Below, piece after piece: positions 52,934 to 62,303 of a DNA stretch of 64,000 nucleotides. Below the pieces are notes generated by a model. It had not been told where the DNA came from, ran no database searches, and saw nothing but the letters and a program-made list of their open reading frames with translations. The DNA is from an uncultured Bacteroidales bacterium (GTDB lineage: Bacteria > Bacteroidota > Bacteroidia > Bacteroidales > ML635J-15), in assembly GCA_905234755.1 (NCBI GenBank), contig CAJOIT010000004.1, positions 124,001-188,000 of the forward strand, given 5' to 3'. Made by a program: the position numbers and the translations under genes. Each line of letters begins with the position of its first letter. Position 1 is the first letter of the stretch.

Positions 52934-54559
52934 TTAAAATCTTCTAATATCTCGCGGTATTTTCTTGAAAATGATATTGTTTGCCGACAACCATTCGCTG
53001 TCAATAACGCATTGGTCGGCATAGATGACGTATGTTTCGGCCTTGTCGCCTACAATATTGAGCGAGTCGTGACTGAGCGTTGTTATTTCATCGGGATTGT
53101 AGTAGAAATAATACGCCGTACCGTTGTTGTTGCCCATAAAATAGGGATGTGCGTTATCCGTTGTGGCGTATGGTGTGCGTGTTTCCGAATACCAAATGTA
53201 TTCGCGAAGTTTTTCGGTGCCAATGTTTTCGTTTAGGTAGCCGTCGGCATTAAAGACGGGCTCGCCCAATTCGTAGAACGAGAACGAACCGCCAGTGCCT
53301 TCAACCGCATTTTTGCCATCGCCGTAGCCATTTATCACCCTGCGCACCCTCTCGGCTGTAATGTTTTCTGCATAATCTTGCATTTCCACAAGAATGAATT
53401 TACGGTTGCCGTCATCCTGCTTGTTGAGATTTAGTACTGCATGGGCGGTTGTTCCAGAACCAGCAAAAGAATCAAGAATGATGGAAGATTTATCGCAAAT
53501 AAAGTTTACAATATATTCAATTAAAGATGGCACTTTGGGATATACAAAAACTTTTTTGCCGAATATTGCCTGCAATATTTTTCCACCTTCTTCTGTCGTT
53601 CCTACCATGTCTTCAACATCTATTAAATTTCGAGGAACTTCTGGATTATAATCTGTTCTATCATAACGAGGTGCAAATGATTTTCCTTTGAAAATTATCT
53701 TAGTGTTTTTGGTCAATTCGCTATTTAACATTTCTTGTGTCCATATAAATTTGCCCTCCAATTCAATATCTTGTAAGAAATGACCACTTTTGAACTCTAC
53801 ATCTTTTTTCAAATGCACAATGTTTACTTTTGTCCCATATTCTCCTGCGGGAAAATAACAATCTTCTTTCAAAGTACTTGTAACATGTTCTTTAGGGAAT
53901 ATTAAGGTTTTATATTGGTTGTTACTTTTTAGTAAAGGATTATCAGCATCATTAGTTTTTGTTAAACCTCTAAAGCGAGATAAATTTGGTTTATGTTTAG
54001 CATAGCAATAAACATATTCAACACATTTTTTTGATGTATGAGATAGATTTGATGGTGTATATGTTTTTCTCCAAGAAAAGATTTCCACAAAATTACTAGC
54101 ACCAAATATTTCATCACAAATTAATTTCAGATTTGCCTGCTCGTTGTCGTCTATGCTAATAAAGATTGCTCCGTCATCGCTCAGAAGTTTTTGCAACAAC
54201 CTCAGGCGCGGATACATCATGCAGAGCCATTTATCATGGCGTGTAAGGTCCTCAAATTCATTTCCAATAACTTGCCCCAGCCATTTACGAATTTGTGGAC
54301 TGTCAACATTGTCATAATAAATCCATCCACCATTTTCTGGCGAAGCACCTGTATTGTAAGGCGGATCTATGTAGATGCACTTTATGCGGCCTTCGTATTC
54401 GGGCAGCAGTGCCTTGAGGGCTTCGAGGTTGTCGCCGTGAATTATCTTGTTGTCGCTGGCATCGTTGCCAAAGGTGTATTTCTTGTCGAGTGTGCGGAAT
54501 GGCACATCGTTGTGGTGGTTTATCACCGCTTCTTTTCCTATCCAGTTTAGTGTGGGCAT
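52934..54559 (-). CDS. Type III DNA methyltransferase subunit Mod
   Basis: The modification and recognition subunit, 541 residues. The order of motifs is that of beta-class adenine methyltransferases: motif IV DPPYNTG at 65-71, then a target-recognition region (about 155-320), then AdoMet motif I FAGSGTT at 365-371. The recognition region is AT-richer than the flanks, as in exchangeable domains of Mod alleles. The SD-like GAAAGGACA precedes the ATG. Mod and Res overlap in no frame and share one transcript from the promoter at 54852. Confidence 0.95.
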   Translation of the reverse strand: MPTLNWIGKEAVINHHNDVPFRTLDKKYTFGNDASDNKIIHGDNLEALKALLPEYEGRIKCIYIDPPYNTGASPENGGWIYYDNVDSPQIRKWLGQVIGNEFEDLTRHDKWLCMMYPRLRLLQKLLSDDGAIFISIDDNEQANLKLICDEIFGASNFVEIFSWRKTYTPSNLSHTSKKCVEYVYCYAKHKPNLSRFRGLTKTNDADNPLLKSNNQYKTLIFPKEHVTSTLKEDCYFPAGEYGTKVNIVHLKKDVEFKSGHFLQDIELEGKFIWTQEMLNSELTKNTKIIFKGKSFAPRYDRTDYNPEVPRNLIDVEDMVGTTEEGGKILQAIFGKKVFVYPKVPSLIEYIVNFICDKSSIILDSFAGSGTTAHAVLNLNKQDDGNRKFILVEMQDYAENITAERVRRVINGYGDGKNAVEGTGGSFSFYELGEPVFNADGYLNENIGTEKLREYIWYSETRTPYATTDNAHPYFMGNNNGTAYYFYYNPDEITTLSHDSLNIVGDKAETYVIYADQCVIDSEWLSANNIIFKKIPRDIRRF

Positions 54560-54845
54560 TGTCCTTTCGTATTTTTAGTCGCTTTTGCCCTCACCTCGCA
54601 TAAGCACAAAAGAAAAAGGCGGAACCGTTCGTTTTGTCGCTTATTATAACTGGAGGCTCTGCAAAGCCGTGTACACTAATAAGCACGATACGGCTCACGC
54701 CCTAAAGCGTGAACCTCTCGCAAACTCATTCTCGTGTACTTTTAATTTTGCAGATTTCCAGTTAGAGAATAAGAGCGTAAAGCTCAGAATGTTAATATTT
54801 TAAGTTTTCTAAATCATTTGTTTTATCTGTTATCTTTTTTGTTTT
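54560..54845 (-). promoter_or_regulatory. Long structured leader of mod-res
   Basis: The predicted transcript start near 54845 leaves about 285 bp of untranslated leader. It contains nested inverted repeats: AACTGGA (54648-54654) with TCCAGTT (54757-54763), TGCAAA (54660-54665) with TTTGCA (54747-54752), GTGTAC (54669-54674) with GTGTAC (54734-54739), and at the tip GGCTCACGC (54692-54700) with GCGTGAACC (54707-54715). The nesting order is consistent with one long folded RNA. No open frame here looks real. A known riboswitch class was not recognised. Confidence 0.5.
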
Positions 54846-54851
54846 ACCTTG

Positions 54852-54881
54852 CAAAAGTAGTTAAAAATATATTACATCAAA
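54852..54881 (-). promoter_or_regulatory. Promoter of the type III mod-res operon
   Basis: On the minus strand TTTG (54878-54881), 18 bp, TACTTTTG (54852-54859), an exact match to the Bacteroidota promoter. The distance to the mod ATG (54559) is almost 300 bp. Confidence 0.7.
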
Positions 54882-54912
54882 TCTAAATTTCAGTAGTAAA
54901 GAATCTTCATAC

Positions 54913-54954
54913 AAAACAAAAAAAACACCAACAGATACTAAAGACAGTTGATGT
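54913..54954 (-). terminator. Terminator after fabD
   Basis: On the minus strand ACATCAAC pairs with GTTGGTGT (54925-54954, with one G-U pair), followed by a T run at 54913-54924. It separates folE-fabD from the mod promoter. Confidence 0.75.
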
Positions 54955-54977
54955 TTTTCGTTAGTTATATTACTCCG

Positions 54978-55832
54978 CTACTGCAAAATCTTCGCTACAA
55001 GTCCAGTAAGCACCTGCCCAGGACCTACCTCAATAAATTCATCCGCTCCATCAGCGTGCATTTTCACTACAGAATCACTCCAACGGACGGCACTTGTAAG
55101 CTGCTTTACAAGGTTTTCGCGGATTTCATTTGCCATACGGTGAGGCATAGCATCTACATTCTGGTAAATAGGCACTTTTGCATCGCAGAACTGAGTTGAC
55201 ATGATTGCCTCGGCAAGTTCCTCGCGGGCTGGCTCCATAAGCGGAGAATGAAAAGCTCCGCCAACCTGCAACTTCAATGCACGCTTTGCTCCAGCTTCCT
55301 TCATCTTCACGCAGGCGGCATCAATGGCTTCCTCGCTACCCGAAATCACAATCTGCTCGGGACTATTGTAGTTGGCAGGAACAACAATACCTTCGGTTTC
55401 TGCACATATACGCTCCACTATTTCACGGTCGAGACGAATGACAGCCGCCATAGTCGATTTCTGCTTCTCGCATGCCTTCTGCATTGCCATTGCTCGCTTC
55501 GATACCAAAATCAAGGCATCCTCGAAACTCAGAACGCCAGCAGCAACCAATGCCGAAAATTCGCCAAGTGAATGTCCTGCAACCATATCGAAGCTGTCGT
55601 TGGCAAACTTCTCGTAGAACATAACTACAGAATGAAGGAATACAGCAGGCTGAGTAACCTTTGTCTGCTTCAAATCCTCATCAGTGCCATTGAACATTAT
55701 GTCCGACAAGCCAAAGCCGAGAACTTCATCGGCTCGCTCAAACATCTTCTTTGCACTTGAACTTGCTTCGTACAAGTCCTTGCCCATACCCGAAAATTGC
55801 GAACCCTGTCCGGGGAAAACCAATGCTTTCAT
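54978..55832 (-). CDS. fabD: Malonyl-CoA:ACP transacylase
   Basis: Loads malonyl groups onto acyl carrier protein for fatty acid synthesis. FPGQGSQFSGMGKDLY at the start, the nucleophile motif GHSLGEFSAL (Ser near 88), RAMAMQKA and the His motif in VGGAFHSPLM are present. The length of 284 residues is typical. Its ATG overlaps the folE stop by one base (TAATG), so the two are co-translated. Confidence 0.96.
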   Translation of the reverse strand: MKALVFPGQGSQFSGMGKDLYEASSSAKKMFERADEVLGFGLSDIMFNGTDEDLKQTKVTQPAVFLHSVVMFYEKFANDSFDMVAGHSLGEFSALVAAGVLSFEDALILVSKRAMAMQKACEKQKSTMAAVIRLDREIVERICAETEGIVVPANYNSPEQIVISGSEEAIDAACVKMKEAGAKRALKLQVGGAFHSPLMEPAREELAEAIMSTQFCDAKVPIYQNVDAMPHRMANEIRENLVKQLTSAVRWSDSVVKMHADGADEFIEVGPGQVLTGLVAKILQ

Positions 55833-56461
55833 TATAATCTGTTTCTGTCAATTAATGCTAAAAATTCCTGTCTCGTCTTGGCTTGCTTCAAAAATACGCC
55901 TGTAAAATCGGAAGTCGTAGTGATAGAATTCTGCTTCTGAACGCCACGCATCTGCATGCACATGTGGTGCGCCTCGATGACAACAGCCACGCCCAATGGG
56001 TCGAGAGTATTCTGAATGCAGTCCTTGATTTGCGTTGTCAACCTTTCCTGCACCTGCAAGCGACGCGAGAAAACATCCACAACGCGAGCAATCTTGCTCA
56101 AACCTGTTATATAATGGTTTGGAATGTACGCCACATGCGCCTTGCCATAGAATGGCAACATGTGATGCTCGCACATGCTATAAAGTTCAATATCCTTGAC
56201 AATTACCATCTGGCGGTAATCCTCGCGGAACATTGCCGAACGGATTATTTCCTCGGCATCCATATCGTAGCCCTGAGTAAGGAACTGCATTGCCTTGGCA
56301 ACCCTTTCGGGCGTTTTCAGAAGTCCCTCGCGGTTGACATCCTCGCCAATCAAGCCAAGAATCTCAGTATAAAGCGCAGCAAGACGTTCCGTCTTTTCTT
56401 TGTTGAACTTCTCTACCTTTGCATAGCCCTGTTCCTCAGGGTCAAGTATCGTATAATTCAT
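55832..56461 (-). CDS. folE: GTP cyclohydrolase I
   Basis: Converts GTP to dihydroneopterin triphosphate, the entry step of folate synthesis (folP is in the same window). The zinc and active-site phrases [21 protein letters not shown] and [21 protein letters not shown] are complete, with [13 protein letters not shown] before them. The length of 209 residues is usual. A promoter box TATCTTTG lies at 56479-56486. Confidence 0.96.
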   Translation of the reverse strand: MNYTILDPEEQGYAKVEKFNKEKTERLAALYTEILGLIGEDVNREGLLKTPERVAKAMQFLTQGYDMDAEEIIRSAMFREDYRQMVIVKDIELYSMCEHHMLPFYGKAHVAYIPNHYITGLSKIARVVDVFSRRLQVQERLTTQIKDCIQNTLDPLGVAVVIEAHHMCMQMRGVQKQNSITTTSDFTGVFLKQAKTRQEFLALIDRNRL

Positions 56462-56478
56462 TAGTTTAAAATTTGGCG

Positions 56479-56486
56479 CAAAGATA
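56479..56486 (-). promoter_or_regulatory. Promoter -7 box of folE-fabD
   Basis: The minus strand reads TATCTTTG, 18 bp before the ATG at 56461. Confidence 0.55.
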
Positions 56487-56502
56487 AGGGGAATTTTGGA
56501 TT

Positions 56503-56540
56503 TACGATTTACGACTTACGATTTTTGATTTGCGATTTTA
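56503..56540. repeat. Degenerate GATTTACG tandem words
   Basis: GATTTACGATTTACGACTTA, then CGATTTTTGATTTGCGATTT: five to six copies of an imperfect 7-8 bp word between the folE promoter and the terminator of the next gene. Confidence 0.5.
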
Positions 56541-56553
56541 CCAACAAGATGCA

Positions 56554-56582
56554 TACAAAAAAAGCCGCCCGAAAGCGGCTTT
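56554..56582 (-). terminator. Terminator of the T9SS type B protein gene
   Basis: On the minus strand AAAGCCGC pairs with GCGGCTTT (arms 56561-56568 and 56575-56582), followed by a T run at 56557-56563. A textbook intrinsic terminator. Confidence 0.85.
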
Positions 56583-56600
56583 ATATCATGAACATTACTT

Positions 56601-59600
56601 TTATCTTACCATATTTACATGTCCCTGTTCCTTATGCTGTATTCCATATACATCCTCGAACTGGCAATACCAGAAATAGATGCCGTTTTCAAGAACCTTG
56701 TCGCCTTTCTTCTTGCTACCCATATCGGTTCCATCCCACGAGCCTTCGGAACAAGCATCACAACTTGCTTCCGGGAAATAATCGGTTGTCTTGAACACCA
56801 GTTCTCCCCACCTGTCGTAAACCGTCAATAGGAAATTATTCTTCGATATGCCATTACCGCACACCCTAAAGCAATCGTTCAAGCCATCGCCATTAGGTGT
56901 GAATGATGTCGGTGCATAGAACGAGAACTGACTGTAAACTATTACACTTCTTGAAGTCGTATCTTTACAATGGTGTTCCGACTCTGCTACAAGCACAGCT
57001 TCATATTCACCCATTTCCGGATATGTATGGCGCGGACTTTCGTATGTAGAACTGTCCTGATCACCAAAGAACCAGAAATACCTATTAGCATCTATGGACC
57101 TATTAATGAATAACACCTCTGGAGCCAAAACCGAAACGGCCTGTACATCCGCATCAAACAAAGCTCTTGGTGTAGGATAAGCATGAATCATTTCGGCGAT
57201 AGTCTTTTCTATCTTGCATCCGAATTCGCTCCATACTGTCATTTTCACATCAAAATCACCAGGATTCTTGTATGTATGCGTAGGAGCTTCTTCCTCCGAG
57301 AAGTCGTTGTCGCCAAACTCCCACAAGTACTGTGTTCCGTTTATGTTCAACGGAGTAAATGTAACAGTAAGCGGTACACATCCTTCCACATTGCTCGATG
57401 TGAAAAGCTCATCTGGATACGAATGTACAAAAATCTCAATGGAATCCGTTACGGATGGAGTTCCACACATGTCGCTAAGTGTAATGTAGAACATTGTTGT
57501 AGAATCAGGTCTTACCGTAAATGGAGACGGTACTACGCTACCATCTTGAAGCGTAAGTGTATACGGTCCACCGCTACCACCATCAGCCTCAACGTAAATC
57601 AAAGCCTCGTCGCCTTTACATATTGTATCATAACTTGTAACAACAGACGAAATACGCAAATCGGGATTAAGTTTAACTGTTACAGGCTGAAGTTCTACAG
57701 AACAACCATGCGAATCGTAAACTGTCAAGCGATATGTTGATGTCTCAGTTGGCGACACCACATAAACGATACCATTGTACTGGGCACTATCTGGACCCAT
57801 CCATCTATAGTCATAATACGGAGTTCCACCTGTAACCTGTGTTGTCAATTCAACCGACTGCCCATTGCATATTGTTACATTATTAATAGGTATCGCAGAC
57901 ATCGGATCTGGTTGTGGAATATTGAATTCCTCGGTATGACGACAACCATTGCTATCATGTACCGTAACAATATACGAACCAGCCGAAGTAGTAAGGATAT
58001 CGGTATTATTTCCATTTGGCCACAAGTATGTATAAGGAGGTGTTGCTCCATCTACAAATATTCTAGCCTCACCATCCGATGCTCCGTTGCATGATACAGA
58101 ATCCATCGATGTGGATATTACAAAATCTTCAGGCTGTGTAATTACAAATGAACCAATCACAGAGCATCCGATAAGATCGGTTACGGTCACCGTATAGGCA
58201 CCGCTACATATACCATCGTAAATATATGTATCAGATGGCCATGTATACTGCAGAGGAGGAAGACCGCCCCTCATTGCAAGTTCGGCGCGCCCATCGCAAT
58301 GACCATAGCACTTTATCTGACGCAACATGATGCTGTCGATAACCATTTCCGGGCTGACGGTAACCGTCATTGTCTGCATATCGCTTACACAACCATGCGC
58401 ATCGCGAACATAAGCAGTATAATGCGTTGTTTCGGTCAACAAGCTCGAGATTTCTGTACCAGCCTCGAACTCGCCGCTACCAGAATTCCACATATAGTGA
58501 TATGGAGCAGTTCCGCCAAAAGCTGTCACATGAACAGGAGTCGGCTCGCCCTCGCATACAGCATAGTCTGTCGTCATCTGGATAATCAAACGTTCTGGCT
58601 GCGAAAGTGAAACATAAGCAGTACTACTACAATTATGGTCGTCGCTTACTGTTAGGTAATATTCGCCTGCCGACATATTAATTCTATTTTCAGGACCATC
58701 TCCAACATCAGACCACAGATAATGCAAGTCACCAGAACCACCACCAGCATACACCGAAATTGAACCATCGTGCGATGCATAACAGGTAAGATCCTCAGTC
58801 TCTATTGTTTGAATAACCAATTCATCTGGTTCTCTAACCTGGAAAATACCTTGGGCAGTACATCCGTTGGCATCGGTTATTACGAGTGTATAGTTTCCTG
58901 CACCCACATTCAAAAGTTCGATTCCAGGAGCAGCCCACGAATATGAAATAGGCACCGTACCACCATGATGAGTTACTACTGCCGAACCTCCATTGCTATG
59001 ATAACATGGATCGTCTTCTACCGATATTGAATCTATAACCAATCTTTCAGGATTTAGAATCGAAACCAATGTGTCATTTGTTATACAGCCTCCATTGTTT
59101 ACAGTTAATGTTACACCATGCGTTCCTGCTTCAGGCCAAGTTAGAATATGAGGTCCGAGAGGTGTTGCACCATTCTGAACAAAAGCGCCACCAAAGTTCC
59201 ATGTAAATTCTGCAGTCTGGTCCATATTACCAGTATAAGTGACCTCAGTTTCTCCGCCAAAACAAGGAATCGGAGTATATACAAAGTTATTGGTTGGTTG
59301 CTGCTTGAAAGTAGTTGTTATTTCTGTGAAACTTGTACAGTCGTCACGTCCTAAATAAAACTCAGTCCAACGGAAAGTATAAGTTCCCCAACCATTAATA
59401 ACAACTTGTGTGTTAGGAGAATTCGGACTTGTAAAAGTAGCCGAGTTGTTCACATCGTCTCCATCCGGATATGCAGAAACTGTCCATTGTCCTGTATTTC
59501 CGTTAGGAACATTTTGCACAGACAAGTTTGTCCTATTCGAGCAAATCAAGTCAGGAATACCTGCAATTGTAGGTGTAGGCTCTATACAGCATACAGGGTC

Positions 59601-61208
59601 AATGTAATCGCGTACTGTCACAACAATTGTTGTATCGTATGTACATCCGAAATTATCAGTTGCATAGAAGATATAATTATGCTGTCCAGGCACAGTTGGA
59701 GCCGCAGTTGTTGTTGCGGACAATTCCTGATTCACATCATCACCATCCCATGTCAAGTCCTGTGATGTCGTAGAAATATCATATTCTGTCTGATACTGGA
59801 TTATATTATCGTCAGCCGGTACCATGTGGTCAGCAAAGTGAAGCTCAACCGAGAATACCGTTCCATCATCAGATCCTATATGGTCCTCAATGTTTATGCA
59901 CCATTCTCCATTTACAGGACAACCGACAAGACTTGTCCAGTTACCTCTAGGAGTATAGTCGCCTGCAGGAATAGAAGAACTGGAAGATACTGACGAAGCT
60001 GTTGCCTCCCATGTCCGCGAAGCATTGTGTGTCCAACAATAATGATATGGAGTACCTTGCTCACATGGTCTGCTATCATTATCAATAGGCACACCAAGGA
60101 ACTGACCGCCACAACTTGAACATGCAGAAGAATATCCGTTGAACAAATCCATTCTATTTCCAGACGGACAGGTTATCCATATTTCAAGGTCGCCTATGTA
60201 TGAATGCTCCATATCAACGCATATCGACTCAATATCTTGTTCACTTTGTATTGTCTGACCTGCAGCAAATGCCGTATGATTGAAGCACATTGTCTGCACA
60301 TAACCAGTTTCATCCACGAAGCAATGCTCCTCGATAAGTACTTCAGGAATCTCCATTACCCAAAGATCAGGCGGCTGCACATGTCCTTCAAGATCGACAG
60401 GTTCTCCTGGACAAACCAAAGGTGTTGCTGTTGTTCCAGTAAATGTTGGAGGCAAAGAAATTACCACAAGGAAAGATTCTGGATAAACATAAGTACAGCG
60501 ATTAATATCTGTAGCCATAAGATTTATGTAGTAAGCACCTGGCTCAATATCAGCATCAAGGACATTTGCACCCAAGCCACCTGCTTCGTGACGACCAGTT
60601 GCATCAACCCAGCTCCAAGTCCATGTAAGGTTTTCATCTGACTGATGATAACCATTAGGCGGATCGTTGTTCGGGAAAACACCGTGCGCTGCAATACCTA
60701 GATCGCCATTTGAGCATGCTTCGTATCTTTCTTCTGTGGCATTCCAACGTGCAACAATATCTGGCTCCAAAGTAAAGTCCTGACACGGAAGAGCGCAACG
60801 GATACTAAGTTCAAATCCTGCATACTGAACCGAATAATCACTATGCCAAGTCAAGGTCACACAATTGCTAGTTGCTTCGATCTCCGTTCCTGCGGTAACG
60901 GTACCGCTGAGTTCATCCAACATAGTACTATTAGTTGACGAACCGTTGTATATCCTCAAATAGTCACAAGATGATTCCGTTCTGAAACTTACAACTTCAA
61001 TAATAATCGGAGCATTTGCTTCTCCGCACAAAACAATACTATAGTCCTCGTTGGTCGAATATTGACCATTGGCACCACCCGAATCGTAAACAGTTGCATT
61101 ACATGTCGTTACAGTGGTACCAGTAGAATTCATCGTTATCACCTGAGAATAGCCTGCAAGACCTAAAATCAGGAATATTGCCGAAATAAATATTATCCTG
61201 CTATTCAT
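56601..61208 (-). CDS. Large T9SS type B surface protein (CUB, P-domain, PKD and SprB-like repeats)
   Basis: A 1535-residue secreted protein. After the signal peptide (ending LAGYSQ) comes a CUB domain (about 25-138, CNATVYDSGGANGQYS, SSCDYLRIYNG). A region with a proprotein-convertase P-domain appearance follows (IESICVDMEHSYIGDLEIWITCPSGN). Then come Ig/PKD-like segments and about five SprB-like repeats (the pattern CYHSNGGSAVV...AGNYTLVITDANGC). Two PKD domains (FEFGDNDFSEEEAPTHTY, FWFFGDQDSSTYESPRHTY) lead to the gliding-motility C-terminal domain (YAPTSFTPNGDGLNDCF, VYDRWGELVF, SWDG), the type B secretion signal. It is probably an adhesin or sticky surface protein. It is co-transcribed with a small upstream gene. 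Confidence 0.93.
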   Translation of the reverse strand: MNSRIIFISAIFLILGLAGYSQVITMNSTGTTVTTCNATVYDSGGANGQYSTNEDYSIVLCGEANAPIIIEVVSFRTESSCDYLRIYNGSSTNSTMLDELSGTVTAGTEIEATSNCVTLTWHSDYSVQYAGFELSIRCALPCQDFTLEPDIVARWNATEERYEACSNGDLGIAAHGVFPNNDPPNGYHQSDENLTWTWSWVDATGRHEAGGLGANVLDADIEPGAYYINLMATDINRCTYVYPESFLVVISLPPTFTGTTATPLVCPGEPVDLEGHVQPPDLWVMEIPEVLIEEHCFVDETGYVQTMCFNHTAFAAGQTIQSEQDIESICVDMEHSYIGDLEIWITCPSGNRMDLFNGYSSACSSCGGQFLGVPIDNDSRPCEQGTPYHYCWTHNASRTWEATASSVSSSSSIPAGDYTPRGNWTSLVGCPVNGEWCINIEDHIGSDDGTVFSVELHFADHMVPADDNIIQYQTEYDISTTSQDLTWDGDDVNQELSATTTAAPTVPGQHNYIFYATDNFGCTYDTTIVVTVRDYIDPVCCIEPTPTIAGIPDLICSNRTNLSVQNVPNGNTGQWTVSAYPDGDDVNNSATFTSPNSPNTQVVINGWGTYTFRWTEFYLGRDDCTSFTEITTTFKQQPTNNFVYTPIPCFGGETEVTYTGNMDQTAEFTWNFGGAFVQNGATPLGPHILTWPEAGTHGVTLTVNNGGCITNDTLVSILNPERLVIDSISVEDDPCYHSNGGSAVVTHHGGTVPISYSWAAPGIELLNVGAGNYTLVITDANGCTAQGIFQVREPDELVIQTIETEDLTCYASHDGSISVYAGGGSGDLHYLWSDVGDGPENRINMSAGEYYLTVSDDHNCSSTAYVSLSQPERLIIQMTTDYAVCEGEPTPVHVTAFGGTAPYHYMWNSGSGEFEAGTEISSLLTETTHYTAYVRDAHGCVSDMQTMTVTVSPEMVIDSIMLRQIKCYGHCDGRAELAMRGGLPPLQYTWPSDTYIYDGICSGAYTVTVTDLIGCSVIGSFVITQPEDFVISTSMDSVSCNGASDGEARIFVDGATPPYTYLWPNGNNTDILTTSAGSYIVTVHDSNGCRHTEEFNIPQPDPMSAIPINNVTICNGQSVELTTQVTGGTPYYDYRWMGPDSAQYNGIVYVVSPTETSTYRLTVYDSHGCSVELQPVTVKLNPDLRISSVVTSYDTICKGDEALIYVEADGGSGGPYTLTLQDGSVVPSPFTVRPDSTTMFYITLSDMCGTPSVTDSIEIFVHSYPDELFTSSNVEGCVPLTVTFTPLNINGTQYLWEFGDNDFSEEEAPTHTYKNPGDFDVKMTVWSEFGCKIEKTIAEMIHAYPTPRALFDADVQAVSVLAPEVLFINRSIDANRYFWFFGDQDSSTYESPRHTYPEMGEYEAVLVAESEHHCKDTTSRSVIVYSQFSFYAPTSFTPNGDGLNDCFRVCGNGISKNNFLLTVYDRWGELVFKTTDYFPEASCDACSEGSWDGTDMGSKKKGDKVLENGIYFWYCQFEDVYGIQHKEQGHVNMVR

Positions 61209-61638
61209 GGCTCAAATGTTTATTATAGTTAATGACTAGCTCACGATCAGAAAGGATACTAACGACATACCCTGTATTTCCTATCCTGTATGCATTCGAC
61301 TTGTCTCGAAGAATCTCAAAGTCGTATGCCATAATATTGAAAGTTGCCTCATCGTATGCAACTTCCTCTTCTGCAGCAAGCTTAGTATCCTTGTCGTAAA
61401 ACTTCAGAGGAGGGAAACTCATTGCGTCCTCTGGAGATGCGTATTTTACAACATAGCCGTTGTCTGCAAACCAGTTCCAGAAAACAATTTCTGACGGCAA
61501 TTTTTCCACCATATTGTTGATGGTTACTGCCTGAAACCGCGAATACAGTCTGTTATCGGGCACGACATTGCCTCCCTGCTGGGCGTATGCGCCAGCGAAA
61601 ACAACGGTCAGAATCAGAATTATTAATATCCTTTTCAT
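61201..61638 (-). CDS. Small secreted protein upstream of the T9SS type B gene
   Basis: A 145-residue exported protein (signal peptide MKRILIILILTVVFAGAYAQ) with a domain of about 125 residues that opens DNRLYSRFQAVTINNMVEKLPSEIVFWNWFADNGYVV and ends with beta strands (GYVVSILSDRELVINYNKHL). I do not recognise a family. The open frame extends 31 codons upstream, but the ATG at 61638 begins a clean signal peptide. It overlaps the following large gene by 8 bp, so the two are likely made together. Confidence 0.75.
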   Translation of the reverse strand: MKRILIILILTVVFAGAYAQQGGNVVPDNRLYSRFQAVTINNMVEKLPSEIVFWNWFADNGYVVKYASPEDAMSFPPLKFYDKDTKLAAEEEVAYDEATFNIMAYDFEILRDKSNAYRIGNTGYVVSILSDRELVINYNKHLSHE

Positions 61639-61744
61639 CTTTATGAATTTTAAATACAACCGTAAAACGCATAAAATGTTCGAGGGTTGCCTCATTTGTG
61701 AAAAAAATTTTTTCCACAAAACACAATACACTTTTTACAACTTG

Positions 61745-61774
61745 CAAAAATAAGAAAAAAGTTTTTGCAACAAA
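61745..61774 (-). promoter_or_regulatory. Promoter of the T9SS type B operon
   Basis: On the minus strand TTTG (61771-61774), 18 bp, TATTTTTG (61745-61752). An exact match, about 107 bp before the ATG at 61638. Confidence 0.65.
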
Positions 61775-61800
61775 AAAAAAGAGGCTGAAAAATCAGCCTC
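61772..61800 (-). terminator. Terminator of the ExbB-ExbD operon
   Basis: GAGGCTGA (61781-61788) pairs with TCAGCCTC (61793-61800); on the minus strand a T run follows (61772-61780). The T run overlaps the -33 element of the next promoter. Confidence 0.85.
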
Positions 61801-61822
61801 TTTTCAAAATAAATTTTAATCC

Positions 61823-62302
61823 CTAGTATCCCATGTCTTGACGTGCCGAATAATTTATTTTCAAAGCACTTGCTTTTCTAAGTTCCTGCTTTATATCGGT
61901 AATGATACCCATTTTTGTATCTCTATGCACCTTCAGTGAAGTTGTCATAAATGGAACTTCGGCTTCGTCTCTCTCTGCACGTTCTGCAAGAATGTACTCG
62001 TAGATGTCGGACAGTTCGGCGAACGATGAATTCAACTGAATCTTTGGTTCGGTACCGTATGTCTTCTGGTACTGCTGCAATGGTTTACCAACATAAATGT
62101 AGCTTACCAGCGACTTCTTTTCAAGTTTTTTAATTTCTGTTGCAGTAGGCAGGTCGGAACCTTTGAGTTCAATAAGCAGTTCGACTTCACGCATGGTAGT
62201 AGAAACCATGAAGAAGAACAGAATCATGAACACGATATCTGGCAACGATGCCGTTGATATTGCGCCAAGGGTTTTCTTTTTCTTTTTTCCCATTACTGCC
62301 AT
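61823..62302 (-). CDS. ExbD/TolR-family biopolymer transport protein (second copy)
   Basis: A 159-residue proton-channel partner: a cytosolic basic start (MAVMGKKKKK), one membrane segment (PDIVFMILFFFMVSTTMRE, with the conserved Asp of the ExbD channel) and a periplasmic domain (from about 50). The frame reaches back to 62317, but the ATG at 62302 is preferred because GGAGGAAAG lies 8 bp before it. That sequence also encodes the end of the upstream ExbD gene. Two ExbD-like genes in tandem after ExbB is a usual Bacteroidota arrangement for energising TonB-like or gliding/T9SS functions. Confidence 0.92.
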   Translation of the reverse strand: MAVMGKKKKKTLGAISTASLPDIVFMILFFFMVSTTMREVELLIELKGSDLPTATEIKKLEKKSLVSYIYVGKPLQQYQKTYGTEPKIQLNSSFAELSDIYEYILAERAERDEAEVPFMTTSLKVHRDTKMGIITDIKQELRKASALKINYSARQDMGY

Positions 62303-62303
62303 A

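Noticed and set aside
54648..54763. Integron attC site or tmRNA
   Set aside because: The outer arms do not fit the attC core-site consensus (RYYYAAC/GTTRRRY), and no tRNA-like ends or tag frame are seen.
54585..54803. 72-codon plus-strand frame in the mod leader
   Set aside because: It runs through the nested inverted repeats, has no plausible ribosome site and reads as random sequence.
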